Source: a virus
Virus record (IMG/VR): IMGVR_UViG_3300025128_000413
Span: 1-21,312 of that record
Direction: 5' to 3' (one strand)
DNA length: 21,312 bases
Shown: piece after piece, positions 1 through 10,500 of the stretch
How positions within the stretch are numbered: the stretch's first letter is position 1
Layout: each line of letters begins with the position of its first letter
Notes under the pieces: model-generated
Told to the model about the DNA's origin: nothing
Databases searched by the model: none
The model's input: only the letters and a program-made list of their open reading frames with translations
Translations under genes and position numbers: made by a program

Positions 1-1535
1 CTATTAGTGTAAGTATCCATTTTCTTGGCGTAAACAGCATCCGCTCTTTTTTGCACACTTCCTAAAGAGCCGTTGTTAGCGATAGCGTAAGGATCATTAA
101 CACCATCATCAAAATATAATTCGCTTTTTTCATAATGCGCTCTTTTTTGTGCTTTTCTTTGATCAGTCAAAACAATACCCATAAATTTAGAGTATTGAGT
201 TATTTGATGTGGATCAAAGTCGCCACCTGCTTTTTGAGCACCTACGTTGTCCTTACCTCTAAGCTTCATTTCCAAAAGAGTTCTTCGATCTTCTTTAGAT
301 CGAGCTTTCCACTCGTCAGAACCGTAAGTCAAGGTTTGTCCATCCTCCGTTGCCCATGTGATAGGATTACCATTCTCATCATTGTACATGTATGAGTGTT
401 TTTCTGGATCAGCTAGTTCGTAAATAAACATGTTAGCGTATGTGTTATCTACTTCTTCAGGGTTTTCTGTATCTACGCTTCCGTCTTCTTTAAATGCAAT
501 ATTTACCACCTTGTTATCGTTAGGCGTGCCATCACTAAAAAGTAAATCATTAAGTTCAGTTCTAGTGTCTACTTTACCCAAACCATCTTTATCACCGGTT
601 TTAACTAGTCTCTTTTTAAGTTCGTTTGCGATTGTAGTTTCTTGACCTTCTACAACATCATTGAAATCAGCGTTAGTAGATGATTTTTCTGTAGTCTTAA
701 TTACGAACCCAAGCATGTTATTTCGAGACTCATCTACACTTCCATATCTAGCGGCATCGTTAACGTTAACTAAAGTATATTTATTGGGGTTGTAAGTGGT
801 TACGCCATCTATAGTTGTTTTATCTTTAAGATTATTCCTGTCGTTCCACTCTTTAAGCTCCGTGTCATGCTTGGTTTTATTTGCTTTTAAACCTTGTAAC
901 TCATCCAATTCAGCCCGTGTTCTTGTCATAACCGGTTTAGCCTCTATATCCTTTATTCTTTTCGCGTCAACATCATCAAACTCGGGTGGTTTAGTACTAT
1001 TTATAGGTATAGCGTAATACAGCTCGTTACCATTTCCAGCTGCATTAGGCCTCATACCAGGAAGATAATCTCTGTTTTGTAACTTTGATGCTAATAAATG
1101 ATCATCATCATCAAAACCCTCTGGTATATACGTGGCTTCCACATTACTATTAACAACATCCTGGGCATCTTTCATTAACAAAACCATCTCATCAAATTTT
1201 CTTTGGTTTTCAGCTAAAGCTCTTTTTGACTTAAAACTCCCATCTTGGTTATCTAAAAACGTTTGCTTAAAGTCCTCCATTTTTGTCTGTAAAAAAGTTT
1301 GCATTTGGGGATCTAGAGCTCCAGAAGGCATTTTATAGCTATCGTCAAAAGCTTTGTTTAAATCAGTTATTTTTTTCTTATTAGCTAATTGTTTTGTTTT
1401 ATAACTCTCAACTATAGCATCTACACCAGCACCTATACCAACGCCTAACGCTAGGTTACTATCCATATACTGCCCTGCTTCAGCGGTAGCCGTTGCTTTT
1501 ATTAATCCTGTATCTGCTTTTCCGAATGCTGCCAT
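1..1535 (-). CDS. Large virion-associated protein of unknown function, C-terminus beyond left edge
   Basis: An open frame starts at the ATG at 1533-1535 and runs without a stop to the left edge, giving at least 511 residues. It begins MAAFGKADTGLIKATATAEA. Residues 1-40 are Ala/Gly-rich and could form a helical or membrane-interacting segment (around LALGVGIGAGVDAIV). The rest is very polar, rich in Lys, Asp, Glu and Asn, with predicted helical stretches such as KRALAENQRKFDEMVLLMKD, and has no catalytic motif I recognise. It starts 20 bases after the 260-residue gene and is preceded by an A-rich leader ending AAATTATG, so it is likely co-transcribed with the tail genes. A large charged protein following an Ala/Gln-rich coiled-coil protein at the end of a podovirus tail module suggests an internal or ejected virion protein; that role is inference. 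A tail-associated protein is the alternative. Confidence 0.75.
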   Translation of the reverse strand, partial: MAAFGKADTGLIKATATAEAGQYMDSNLALGVGIGAGVDAIVESYKTKQLANKKKITDLNKAFDDSYKMPSGALDPQMQTFLQTKMEDFKQTFLDNQDGSFKSKRALAENQRKFDEMVLLMKDAQDVVNSNVEATYIPEGFDDDDHLLASKLQNRDYLPGMRPNAAGNGNELYYAIPINSTKPPEFDDVDAKRIKDIEAKPVMTRTRAELDELQGLKANKTKHDTELKEWNDRNNLKDKTTIDGVTTYNPNKYTLVNVNDAARYGSVDESRNNMLGFVIKTTEKSSTNADFNDVVEGQETTIANELKKRLVKTGDKDGLGKVDTRTELNDLLFSDGTPNDNKVVNIAFKEDGSVDTENPEEVDNTYANMFIYELADPEKHSYMYNDENGNPITWATEDGQTLTYGSDEWKARSKEDRRTLLEMKLRGKDNVGAQKAGGDFDPHQITQYSKFMGIVLTDQRKAQKRAHYEKSELYFDDGVNDPYAIANNGSLGSVQKRADAVYAKKMDTYTN

Positions 1536-1555
1536 AATTTATATCTTTTTCTTAT

Positions 1556-2338
1556 TTAATTTTTTTCTTCTACCCCAGGTATGTCTTCAATAATCCTTGG
1601 CTTAAAAATACCGGTTTGATCTTCGTACATACCGGCAACACCACCGATAACATCACCAATACCTTTCGCCATCAACTGTTGACCAGCTTGAACAGCTTGT
1701 TGGGCTCCTGTAACAGCCTGAGCGTCCATACCTAGTATAGTACCTTGTTTACTTTGCTCCATTTGCATTGATGTAATTTGAGCTTGTTGAGCGCCGGCGG
1801 CTTGTAATTGTTGTATCTTAGAACCTTCACCCGCTTGTAGTTGATCTATTTTAGCTGCTTGCTGCGCTGCTAGCAACTTGTTTTTAGCCTCTTGTTGACC
1901 AATAAAAGCAGCTTGTCTCTGTGCTTGTGTTGCAGCTTGGTTTGACAACGCTTGAGCTAAACCAGCTACACCACTTCCACCAGCGGCACCTCTAAGGTTT
2001 TGCATTATGTTAGCTTGAGATCTTTCAAAAGATTGTCTTTCAAATCTAGCCTGCTGTTGGTTTACCGTTAGATCTTCAAACGTATTTTCCATACCCTCGT
2101 ATTGGTTTGTCATACCTTCGTAAGCATTATCAACTTTAGTTTCTAAGTTGTTAAATATCTCTTTTTGCTCGTTGTAAGCTGCTCTAGCTTTAGCTAAAGC
2201 CTTTTTTCTTTTTCCACCCCAATCGTAACCCATAGCCATTTGGGCTAAACCACCGAGAGCTGTAGCTGTCCCAATGAAAGCTTGGTTTATACCTGGATCA
2301 CTTGATCCAAAAAGAAGTGTTTTAATTAATTCTAACAT
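1556..2338 (-). CDS. Ala/Gln-rich coiled-coil protein, probable internal virion (ejection) protein
   Basis: This gene encodes 260 residues. Residues 1-40 are hydrophobic and Gly/Ala-rich (GTATALGGLAQMAMGY) and could be a short membrane-active helix. Residues 45-75 are charged helix, followed by a near-duplicated heptad YEGMTNQ-YEGMENT and then FEDLTVNQQQARFERQSFER. A Gly-rich break (RGAAGGSGVAGLAQ) leads into a long Ala/Gln coiled coil to about residue 215, and a second hydrophobic stretch (GIGDVIGGVAGMY) precedes an acidic tail. The order FEDLTVNQQQA, then an Ala-Gly-Gly-Ser-Gly turn, then Gln/Ala helix recurs, as I recall it, in marine phage proteins near the tail module. The composition resembles podovirus internal proteins that exit with the DNA and line a channel through the envelope. 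The family assignment is from memory, and the ejection role is inferred from composition and position. Confidence 0.8.
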   Translation of the reverse strand: MLELIKTLLFGSSDPGINQAFIGTATALGGLAQMAMGYDWGGKRKKALAKARAAYNEQKEIFNNLETKVDNAYEGMTNQYEGMENTFEDLTVNQQQARFERQSFERSQANIMQNLRGAAGGSGVAGLAQALSNQAATQAQRQAAFIGQQEAKNKLLAAQQAAKIDQLQAGEGSKIQQLQAAGAQQAQITSMQMEQSKQGTILGMDAQAVTGAQQAVQAGQQLMAKGIGDVIGGVAGMYEDQTGIFKPRIIEDIPGVEEKN

Positions 2339-2377
2339 AATTTATTTTTGTATATTTATTATTACAGTTTTACGCTA

Positions 2378-2812
2378 TTATTTACTACTTAATGTAACCT
2401 CTGAGTTTACAGAGAATAATTCTGCTTTTATTTTGCTATTGTTTTGAAAGTTTACTAGATTAAAGTATCCCTTTAAAGACGACTTGTTAACAGAGTTGTT
2501 TTTAGAAAAAGTTAAAAATAAGTCAGTAACAGGACATCCTTGAATTGGAGCTGTTATGTTTATTCCAGTAAAATAGTTTGAATATTTTATACCTATCCAG
2601 TTCCAACTTTCTGTTAAAGAATCTAAAGTTAGCTCTGTTACCTCGCCTAAAATAATAGGATCAGTATCACTTATAGCATAACCAATGTTACTGGAAATTA
2701 CTGGAGATATGCAGTTGCAGTATATCAAATCACCCACTTGCAACGAGACGTTTAAGTGCTTTTTAATTAATAAAGCAGATTCAGTATCTTGAGAGGTTGC
2801 GTTAAAAGCCAT
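2378..2812 (-). CDS. Small conserved phage structural protein, 144 residues
   Basis: This is a compact, beta-rich protein with no signal peptide. The N-terminus has GDLIYCNC (Cys32 and Cys34), followed by a DPIILGEVTEL strand pattern and WNWIGIKYSNYF. The C-terminal third (FSKNNSVNKSSLKGYF, then NNSKIKAELFSVNSEV and a final SSK) matches a pattern I recall from small structural proteins of marine tailed phages, where an F-S-K-[DN]-x-x-V-N-x-S-S-L-x-G-Y signature is followed by K-A-E-L-F-x-V. I have no biochemical function for that family. It sits between the 567-residue tail protein and the coiled-coil protein, with 18- and 39-base gaps, so it is most likely a minor tail or decoration component. 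Its start is preceded by AATAAATAAATG, the same context as the 454-residue connector gene. Confidence 0.75.
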   Translation of the reverse strand: MAFNATSQDTESALLIKKHLNVSLQVGDLIYCNCISPVISSNIGYAISDTDPIILGEVTELTLDSLTESWNWIGIKYSNYFTGINITAPIQGCPVTDLFLTFSKNNSVNKSSLKGYFNLVNFQNNSKIKAELFSVNSEVTLSSK

Positions 2813-2830
2813 TTATTTATTTTTTAATTA

Positions 2831-4534
2831 TTACGAAGTTGCTAAAAATTGTTGTATGTCTAAAACAATTAAGACGTCACTCTCACCAACTTTTTTTATT
2901 TCAATATCACCAGTTATAGTGATAATATTACCCGTGTTTTCTACGGTTAAAGTAACACCGTTTTCTAAAGTTTGAGCTGCGTCCATAGTCCAATCACCCG
3001 CGCCATCAGCGCCTCCACCAGATGTAATAAGTGGGTTTTGTAATGCAGGGTTAATACCTATACCACTAACTCTAGAAACATTGTTAATAACACCCTCTCT
3101 ATCACTAACAGCTATGTCAGCAGAGCTACCGCCGGCAGAAACCTCTGTTGTTGTTGTTGTTGGCTTGGTTATCGTTGCTTTAACGTTTGTCACTTTAATG
3201 TCATATCCAGTCAAAGATTTTATATTATCACCTCCGTAGGCGTATACGCCGACAGTATCGTCCGCTAATCCTACAGGTTGGGCTTTATTAAAAACGATGT
3301 TACCAGCTTGAGTAGTTATTCTTTCGTCAGTGATAGTTGGAACTGCTGTAGCCTGCGTGCTAGCCTCAGATACTTTAGTTATTTTTTTATTTTGTTTGTC
3401 TTGCGAGTACGAAATGTCCTCGTAGTTAGATATTTCTGTGCCAGCTGTTACGTTTGTACCTACCACCTTCATACCGCTTCTAAGACCAACAATATTATTA
3501 ACGGGCCATTTGTAAAGTTGAACTACCCTCCCATCACGTGTTTTTATACCAACCGAAGCGCTTCCAATAGTACGATTTTCTTTTGTTACAATCATACTTT
3601 CAGTAGGGTTGTTTAGAATATAAAAAGGTCTGGTAGCCGCCGCGGTACCTATAATTTTAAAAGGATATTTTACAGAGTCTTTATGTTTTGTAACGTCTAC
3701 AGTAAAATTATTAGTAGTACCATCAAACCCAGCAAAAGCAGATACACCCAATATGCTTCCCATTTGAAAAGTTAGTGTGTTTTTTGTATATTGATATAGT
3801 TTTTTAGAGTAAGAGAGTGATCTACTAATACTACTATTATAAACTGTGTTATGTTTTGATGATGCTAGAACTGTTATAGTATAATTGATGTCTGAAGAAA
3901 CCGTTGGAAAGTTAACTATAACACTAGCGCTTCCCTTAGATAAAGTTAAACCACGTAGAGAGTGTTCTTGTGTTGTAAAAGATTTAGTTTTAAAGTTGTA
4001 GTACTTTCCATCACTATCTACTACTACAATGTCAACCGCGCTAAAGCTATCGCCATAAATATTAATAGATCTGCTTTCACCTATACTATCCAAAATACTA
4101 TCGTCAAATTGTACTTTGTTAATCTTCTTTTTGATATCAGTTGTTCTCTGTTTTTTTGTTTTAGCTTTGTTGTTTGGTGCTATTGGTGGTCCACACCCGC
4201 ATGTAACTTTTAAATACTCAAACTGCGCTATTTTAGCTTGCTTATGTTGGTAATGTGCGTATCCCTGTTGGTTTCCTGGGTTTGGGTTCATATTAAGCAA
4301 TTGAGCATTCCAATGGTTTAACCTATTGTCAAACCAACCACACCCAACGTTTTGATACCTAGTCCACATATTCCAAGCGTGAACTGGATAACCGTTAGTG
4401 TTATTTCCAATACAAAAATTTTCTGTAGTGAAAATAGTAGGGTTTTGACAATGTATTTGAAACATAGAGGTTGTTGGACCGGTTGGCCCCACCATGAAGT
4501 AAGCGTATTGAAAATCTGAAATTGTACAAGACAT
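2831..4534 (-). CDS. Putative tail or decoration protein with Cys-rich N-terminal domain, 567 residues
   Basis: The protein has two parts. Residues 1-116 are rich in Cys, Trp, Tyr, His and Asn, and hold all six cysteines that I find in the protein (3, 29, 41, 65, 112 and 114, the last two as TCGCG). There is a short collagen-like GPTGPT near residue 16. A basic, Lys-rich linker follows at about 121-143. Residues 145-567 are beta-rich and low in charge: a strand-rich region (SINIYGDSFSAVDIVVVDSD), a GLRSGMKVVGTNVTAGTEI segment, a Thr-rich linker (TKPTTTTTEVSAGG) and a C-terminal beta block ending DVLIVLDIQQFLATS. It lies 11 bases after the giant stabilization protein gene. Position and composition suggest an exposed tail, fibre or decoration protein; I recognise no enzyme motif. 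The Cys-rich domain could be disulfide-bonded or metal-binding. Confidence 0.75.
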   Translation of the reverse strand: MSCTISDFQYAYFMVGPTGPTTSMFQIHCQNPTIFTTENFCIGNNTNGYPVHAWNMWTRYQNVGCGWFDNRLNHWNAQLLNMNPNPGNQQGYAHYQHKQAKIAQFEYLKVTCGCGPPIAPNNKAKTKKQRTTDIKKKINKVQFDDSILDSIGESRSINIYGDSFSAVDIVVVDSDGKYYNFKTKSFTTQEHSLRGLTLSKGSASVIVNFPTVSSDINYTITVLASSKHNTVYNSSISRSLSYSKKLYQYTKNTLTFQMGSILGVSAFAGFDGTTNNFTVDVTKHKDSVKYPFKIIGTAAATRPFYILNNPTESMIVTKENRTIGSASVGIKTRDGRVVQLYKWPVNNIVGLRSGMKVVGTNVTAGTEISNYEDISYSQDKQNKKITKVSEASTQATAVPTITDERITTQAGNIVFNKAQPVGLADDTVGVYAYGGDNIKSLTGYDIKVTNVKATITKPTTTTTEVSAGGSSADIAVSDREGVINNVSRVSGIGINPALQNPLITSGGGADGAGDWTMDAAQTLENGVTLTVENTGNIITITGDIEIKKVGESDVLIVLDIQQFLATS

Positions 4535-4545
4535 ATTTTTATTGT

Positions 4546-7500
4546 TTATATACTTCCAAGGGTGTCAATAATCTGATTAACAGTACCTATTCCTTGGAAA
4601 GTAAATTGATTAATATCTGGTGACTCTACGTCGCTAGCGCCTTTTACGTTTGAAAAGTATTTACCTTCTTTTTCTGTAAAATACACGTCTTGACCAAACT
4701 CTAAATCAGTTTGCATTTGCCCTACAAACCAACCATCGGAAACAGTTGTCTGCTGATATGGTATTTCTAACATGTAACCAGAGTTAGTAGCTAAAGGCAA
4801 ACTACCTTCATACCCTATTGTTTTAAAACTTTTAACAACACTAGGCGTGTCGTTTAACAGAACGTTTATACTAGAGTTGTAATAATCACCATAGAACGTA
4901 TTAGAATCAACTAAATTAGCAGGGGCATGGTGAAGCCAAGCTTTACCTTTCAGAAAAGTAAAGTAATCGTTACCCATACTATTACCTTGCTCCATTTGTC
5001 CAAAACTTTTAAAACTACTCCAACCTTTGTTTTTCTCACTGTAACTAACAACAACATCATTTGCTACTTCAACGTTTATAGCTTTACCAGAAGGTAAAAA
5101 GCCTCTAGGGTTTAACTTTAAGTTATACTCATCTTGACGTTCATCATAACTACCAATTATACGGTCACTTAACTCTAAGTTATCTCTAAACCAATCCTTC
5201 ATGCCAGCTTCAGATACAGGTGTTAAACCATCTTTTGATAACCTTAAAACAGCTCCCCTCGTTCTATCGGTAAAATAAGCTCTATAAGAATATGCGGCAA
5301 ATGACTCTGGGTTTTTAGATATACCAAACTCACCAGCATAAGGTATAGCTTGTCCTAACACACTGTTTGTAGAAGTAAGATTAATATTTCCATCAGCATT
5401 AAACACCGCGTCTTTATTTGCTAGTATCTTTAAAACTCTATCTTCACAGATGGTTATTAAATCACCATCAGCTGTTGACCTAGAGTGTAGTTTTTGAATA
5501 CTACTATATATTGGATTTATATCTTTAGTTATTTTTTCTGCCTGAATAAATTGGTTTAAACTATTCATCCCAGATATAGAGTTATATATACCAGAGTATA
5601 TTAAACCATACTCCCTACGTTCTTGCTTGTAAGAATCTGCAACCGTAGATACTCTAACCCCTTTGGATATAAAAGAAGTGTTATAGTTATCTCTGATTCT
5701 ATTAGATTCAACACCGTTGTTAAACGAGTAGCAGTTGTGATAATTTAAATCATGATAGCTATTCCACGTTTTACTATCTATTACTATTTTAACTGGATTG
5801 TTAACGTCTATCTGCCCAGAAGTAACATTGGTATCAAACAAAGGTGTTATACCACCACTCGCGTTAATATTGTGTGATACAACTTTAGTTTTAAACACGG
5901 TCATATCTGGCCTTCTAATACTTAATATACTTCCAGGCGTTAAGGTTACTGAACCCCAAGCCGCTGGGGTGTTGCAGTTCATTGTTAGTTCGTTCCCTTT
6001 AACTTGTACTATCTCGATAAAACCTTGTGTTAATGCAATTGAAGAATAATCAAACCCTGTTATATTTGTTGTTATTACAGAGTTTTGATAAGAACCATGT
6101 GGGTTGTGAACTGATTGAAAAGTGTTTAAGGTTGTGTTAGAGTACGGGGAAGGCGAAGATGAGATTGGTGTTAATAAATCAGGATCCCACACATACTTTG
6201 TTGGAATAAAATCGTTTGTAAGATCTTCGTTAAGATCTATAGGTATTCTTCCACTAGCCTCGTGGTAAATATCTAAATCCGGTAAGTCTTGCGGTTCTGT
6301 TTCCCATACAGCTGGGTTTTCTGATAGTATTGAACCATCAATTTCTACTTTTGATAAAAACTCTATATTGTATTCGACAGCCCTCCACGAGTTTTCATGT
6401 GTAATCGACCCAGTGTTAAACGCGCTGTCTGCCTTTGTGCTTTCAAATATTTTTCTAACAGAGTTACTGCTATAACCATTCATTCTAGCCTGTGTAAACT
6501 GAAGTGTATCTCCATTTGTAAATGCTATAGCATCCATTAGTAACAGTGGTCTCATATAACCACCTAAAATAATTTTGAAACCAAAAGCACCAGAATCTTC
6601 AATACCTAAAACCTGTAGATATATGTAACTTGAATTATCGCTTATGCTAGCAATATTTTCAGTAAATGACGTAGCGCTACCACCACTTGTTGTACGTTTA
6701 ACAACTATCATACCAACCTCTAGAGAGGCGTTTGTAATTGAATCAAAAATACTATCAGTATATACGGCGTATTGGCTAGTTTGTAAAGTTTGAGTACCAC
6801 TGTTTGTGTTAGTGTTCACTACAATATTGCAAGTGGAGCCTCCTGTGATAGGACCAGGATAACCAACTGGGTTCCAAGGTATCACGTTTAAATTATTAGC
6901 ATCTGTGTTCACTGTAGATAACCTCCAGTTCTTACTAAAATTACACGATAACAACTCCCCTCTAGTATAATGACTTGGACCGCCTTCAAAACTTTGCGAT
7001 GAACTATTCCACCTAGGTGTTGTGACCTGCTGTGAGAAATCATTATTGAAAATTTGCGAACTGTCACCAAAAATATTAGTAGGCATAAATTCTCTATAAG
7101 TACCTAACATTAAAGCGGAATCCGCGTAGTTTAATAGGTTTCTTGTGTTAACGCTCTGTATGTTATAAACGGTTTTAGATGGATCTTCTTTAAACCTAAA
7201 ATATTGATTTGGTGAAAGCGAGTTTACAACCTGCTCTGTTTGGCTATCTTGATAGCTTTGATTAGCACCACCGATATCAAATATATCAACTATATTCAAC
7301 TCATCAAACTCATCAGTGTGAGGAAAGCTAACATCAGAGTCAGCCGTTGGAGTGTAATCTATACCCCCTAAAGACAAGTTAAATTGAACCCCACTTGGAT
7401 TAGTAGTAATACCAGGTAAACGATCGCCGGGTCCAAGGCCAGTGTTACCTAACGCATCCCAAATGCTATTTTTAAAATCAACAGAGTCACCAGCCCAATT

Positions 7501-10500
7501 TCTAGCAGCGTATGGACCTTCGTTAATATACCAAACCTCAGTTTCCCTAATATTTCTATCGCTTTTTCTTTTATACCCGTCGTGACTCGTAAACCACTGT
7601 AAATAAAACTCGCTAAGAGTTGGTTGCGATCCACCAAACCAGGTATTGCTAACACCGCCGGTTTGTTTTGTAGTTGCCCAAACTTTATTAGTAATACCTG
7701 TATATCTACCATACTCTTGTTGCCAACCATTTGGTTCGTATGTGTTCTCAAACTTGTAAACTGGATTTACGTTAGCAAAAGTATTTTGATCATATATTGT
7801 AGACGAACTTCCATCTACAACCATTTCAATAGGTAAGTTTACGGGAGTACCATTAGAGCTAGGATCTGTTATGTCAATCAACGTTGGATTGCTAGCCTCA
7901 GTATAAAGTCTAAAAAATGGAGCGTAGTGTCTAAGACCAAATTGCCCCACGTTATTTGGATCTGGGTTTTCTGGTGGTCCTTGAGAGTTTACGTAGGCGT
8001 ATTGAGGTGGTTGTACATGAGAATACGCGTTGAAAGAATCCATGTTATTGCTACTCCACCAACCAAACGGAGTATCACCCGCAGCCCCGTGATTTATCGG
8101 ACCTATTGGAAAGCCGCATCCAGCGTGGTATTTATTCCCTGAAGAGTCTCCGTAGTCTGCGTAGTTGTCGTCAACGTTAAAACCATCGTGTAAAGTTTTG
8201 TGATTTTTAGACATGTAAGCGGTTTTTATAGAACTGCTAACGTAATAATCTGTTATGTTATCTGTTGGATCATAAGAAGATTGAATATATTTACCAAAAA
8301 TATCATCAGTATATATTTTAACAAAAAACCTACCATCAAACTCTGGTTTGTTTTCTTTAGTTTGTTTAAAAATTCTTACTTGAGCACCAACAACAACTTC
8401 ACTAGGAGGGAAGGCGTCAAAAATTATACCAACATCTTCACCTAAATTATCTTCTAACTTAATGTAATACTTAGCTACTTCAAAGTTAGTAGGATTACCC
8501 GTCGCTTGGTCAAGCTCTAAATCAGTTGTAAGTGAGTTTATTTTGTATTTTTCTGTAACTTGATTACCAAAACTAAATTGTACATATAACTCGCCATCAG
8601 CGTCTTTAAACTGACCGTGAAGATCACTTCCGCTAGTTTGATGATAAGCTCTGTAATTTAGTTCAAATCCTTTCGCGTTAACTGTTGGTTGATTAACTAT
8701 AGTGTTTACACCTAGTGGACCCGTTGGGTTAGAATTTGCGTCAAGAACGTTTGTGGTTTCTTTAGTATCTAGTAACCAGTATTGTTTTTTAATAAAATCT
8801 GGAGCTTCGTTCTCTATTGCTAAGACCTTATATTTTGCTGGTTCTTTAACTGCGTCGTAACTTTCCGCACCTTTTTTTAGTATTATAAAGTCATCTACAA
8901 TTAATTTATTTGCATCTGTTGATGGAAAAGAAAGCCAAACATTACCATCTCCAGCATCATACCAACGATCCATAGCGAGATTATAATATTCGCCAGAAAC
9001 TTCTTTTACGTAAAATTTAAAGTATTTAAAAGGTGAAACTAAAGTGCTAGGTGGAGCGCCTTTCATTTGAACGGATAGTCTATTGTTTTTATCACAAAAA
9101 GATTTATCTATATTAAAAGAACCTGTTTCACTAGTTATTATAGGTGTTTCCCTACCGTACTTATCAATAAAGATAATTCCATATTGATACTCTCTTAATG
9201 ATTTTATTGATCTTTTAGGGTTTGAATCACCAATGGCACCTTGAGTAACAGTAAGGTTTGGAAAAGAATTTATGTAATGTTTAAATTGAGGATAAAAACC
9301 TTCAAAAGGATTTATACTACTCATTAGATCAAAGTTTTGAACGTAATTACCGTATACTATTCTACTACCAGTAACTTCTTGTGCAAGCGCTTTTCTAGGC
9401 ACATTATCATATACTCTTAATAATTGATTTTCAGGTAAAACAGATCTTACCTCTTCAAAGTCAATTTTATAAGCGTTAGTTTCCCAGTGGTTATATTTAG
9501 GTTGACTTAAACTAACAGGAAGTAAAAAACCGGCAGAACTTATAGTTTTAGCGTCATTACTTCTAATCGTATCTACAATATATATAGAGTTAGACGAATC
9601 TTCTTTATATAACAATTCTATTTCAGTAACATCTAAAGGTATATTGTCAGGCTTAAAGTTTTTAACTATAATATGGTTTATCCTGTTTACCATAGCTAGG
9701 TTATGACCTTTTTTAGGATGGTAATCAAAACCACCAGGTACAAACGCTACCTGCGTGAATGGTGCGAATGAAGAATACTCACCATCTTCATATTTGTATC
9801 TGTAGCTAAATCTAGGGTATTTGTATTTAAAAATTTTATCCTCAGAATCATATTTATCTACAACATACTTTAACTCTCCGTTTTCTGGTGAAGGTGGAAC
9901 ACCATCTAAATCTACTATTCTTAAATCTACAACAACGCTACCACCAGGTCCTATATTTACAGTAGTGATATTCTCTATCTTACACTTCAATCTATAGTTA
10001 AGTACAGGTAAAGGGGGTGGGGTACTGTTGTCTTCATCGTACTCCTTCAAAACAAGTGTATCACCTACGTCCCAATCAAAACCAGCATTACCACCACCAT
10101 TTAACGTGCCGTCAAAATCTTCTTTTACATCGATTTGAATTAAATCACCCTTGCTTACGGCACTTAAATTTGTTATAGTATTGTCAAATACATTTGAACC
10201 TTGGTATTCAATACCAATAACATCATCTAGTGTAGTTGGTTGAGGTGATACGTTAGAGTTTGTTGTTATAATACCCGTGTAAACTCTCGTGTATAAAGCC
10301 CAGTTATAAAAAAACAGCTCTGTTTCCCTTCTAGTTCTCAACTCCATGGCAAGCGGACTGTTAGGAGATTTTTTTATATTAGTAACGTATTGCTCTGTTA
10401 TTCTACCTAAAGAGTTTGGTGCCAACACCTCGTGTGGATGACTTTCGTTTACTATTCTTGTTTGAGACAATCCAAGTGGGTCTGTGCCCATTATAGATCT

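Noticed and set aside
135-1338. Several plus-strand frames of about 60-90 residues
   Set aside because: They lie opposite the long minus-strand gene that runs off the left edge, have low-complexity Ser/Leu/Phe-rich products with no family pattern, and have no room for their own leaders.
2060-2130. Near-duplicate YEGM heptads in the coiled-coil protein
   Set aside because: Two copies in a coiled-coil region are ordinary; noted in the gene entry but not a separate element.
3278-4213. Plus-strand frames of 112 and 83 residues opposite the 567-residue gene
   Set aside because: The opposite strand is a continuous frame with coherent domains. The plus-strand products are Ser/Tyr/Phe-rich, as expected from the reverse of A/T-rich coding DNA.
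4480-4495. Collagen-like GPTGPT in the 567-residue protein
   Set aside because: It has only two triplets, too few for a collagen-type trimer; similarly, PGGPPGA in the giant protein is too short.
5953-5970. Perfect 6-pair inverted repeat (ACCCCA ... TGGGGT)
   Set aside because: It lies in the middle of the giant coding region, the stem is short, there is no U-tract, and it is explained by codon content.
7449-7751. Minus-strand 100-residue frame inside the giant tail protein gene
   Set aside because: It is an out-of-phase overlap fully inside a 7-kb uninterrupted gene, with no distinct start context or recognisable motif.
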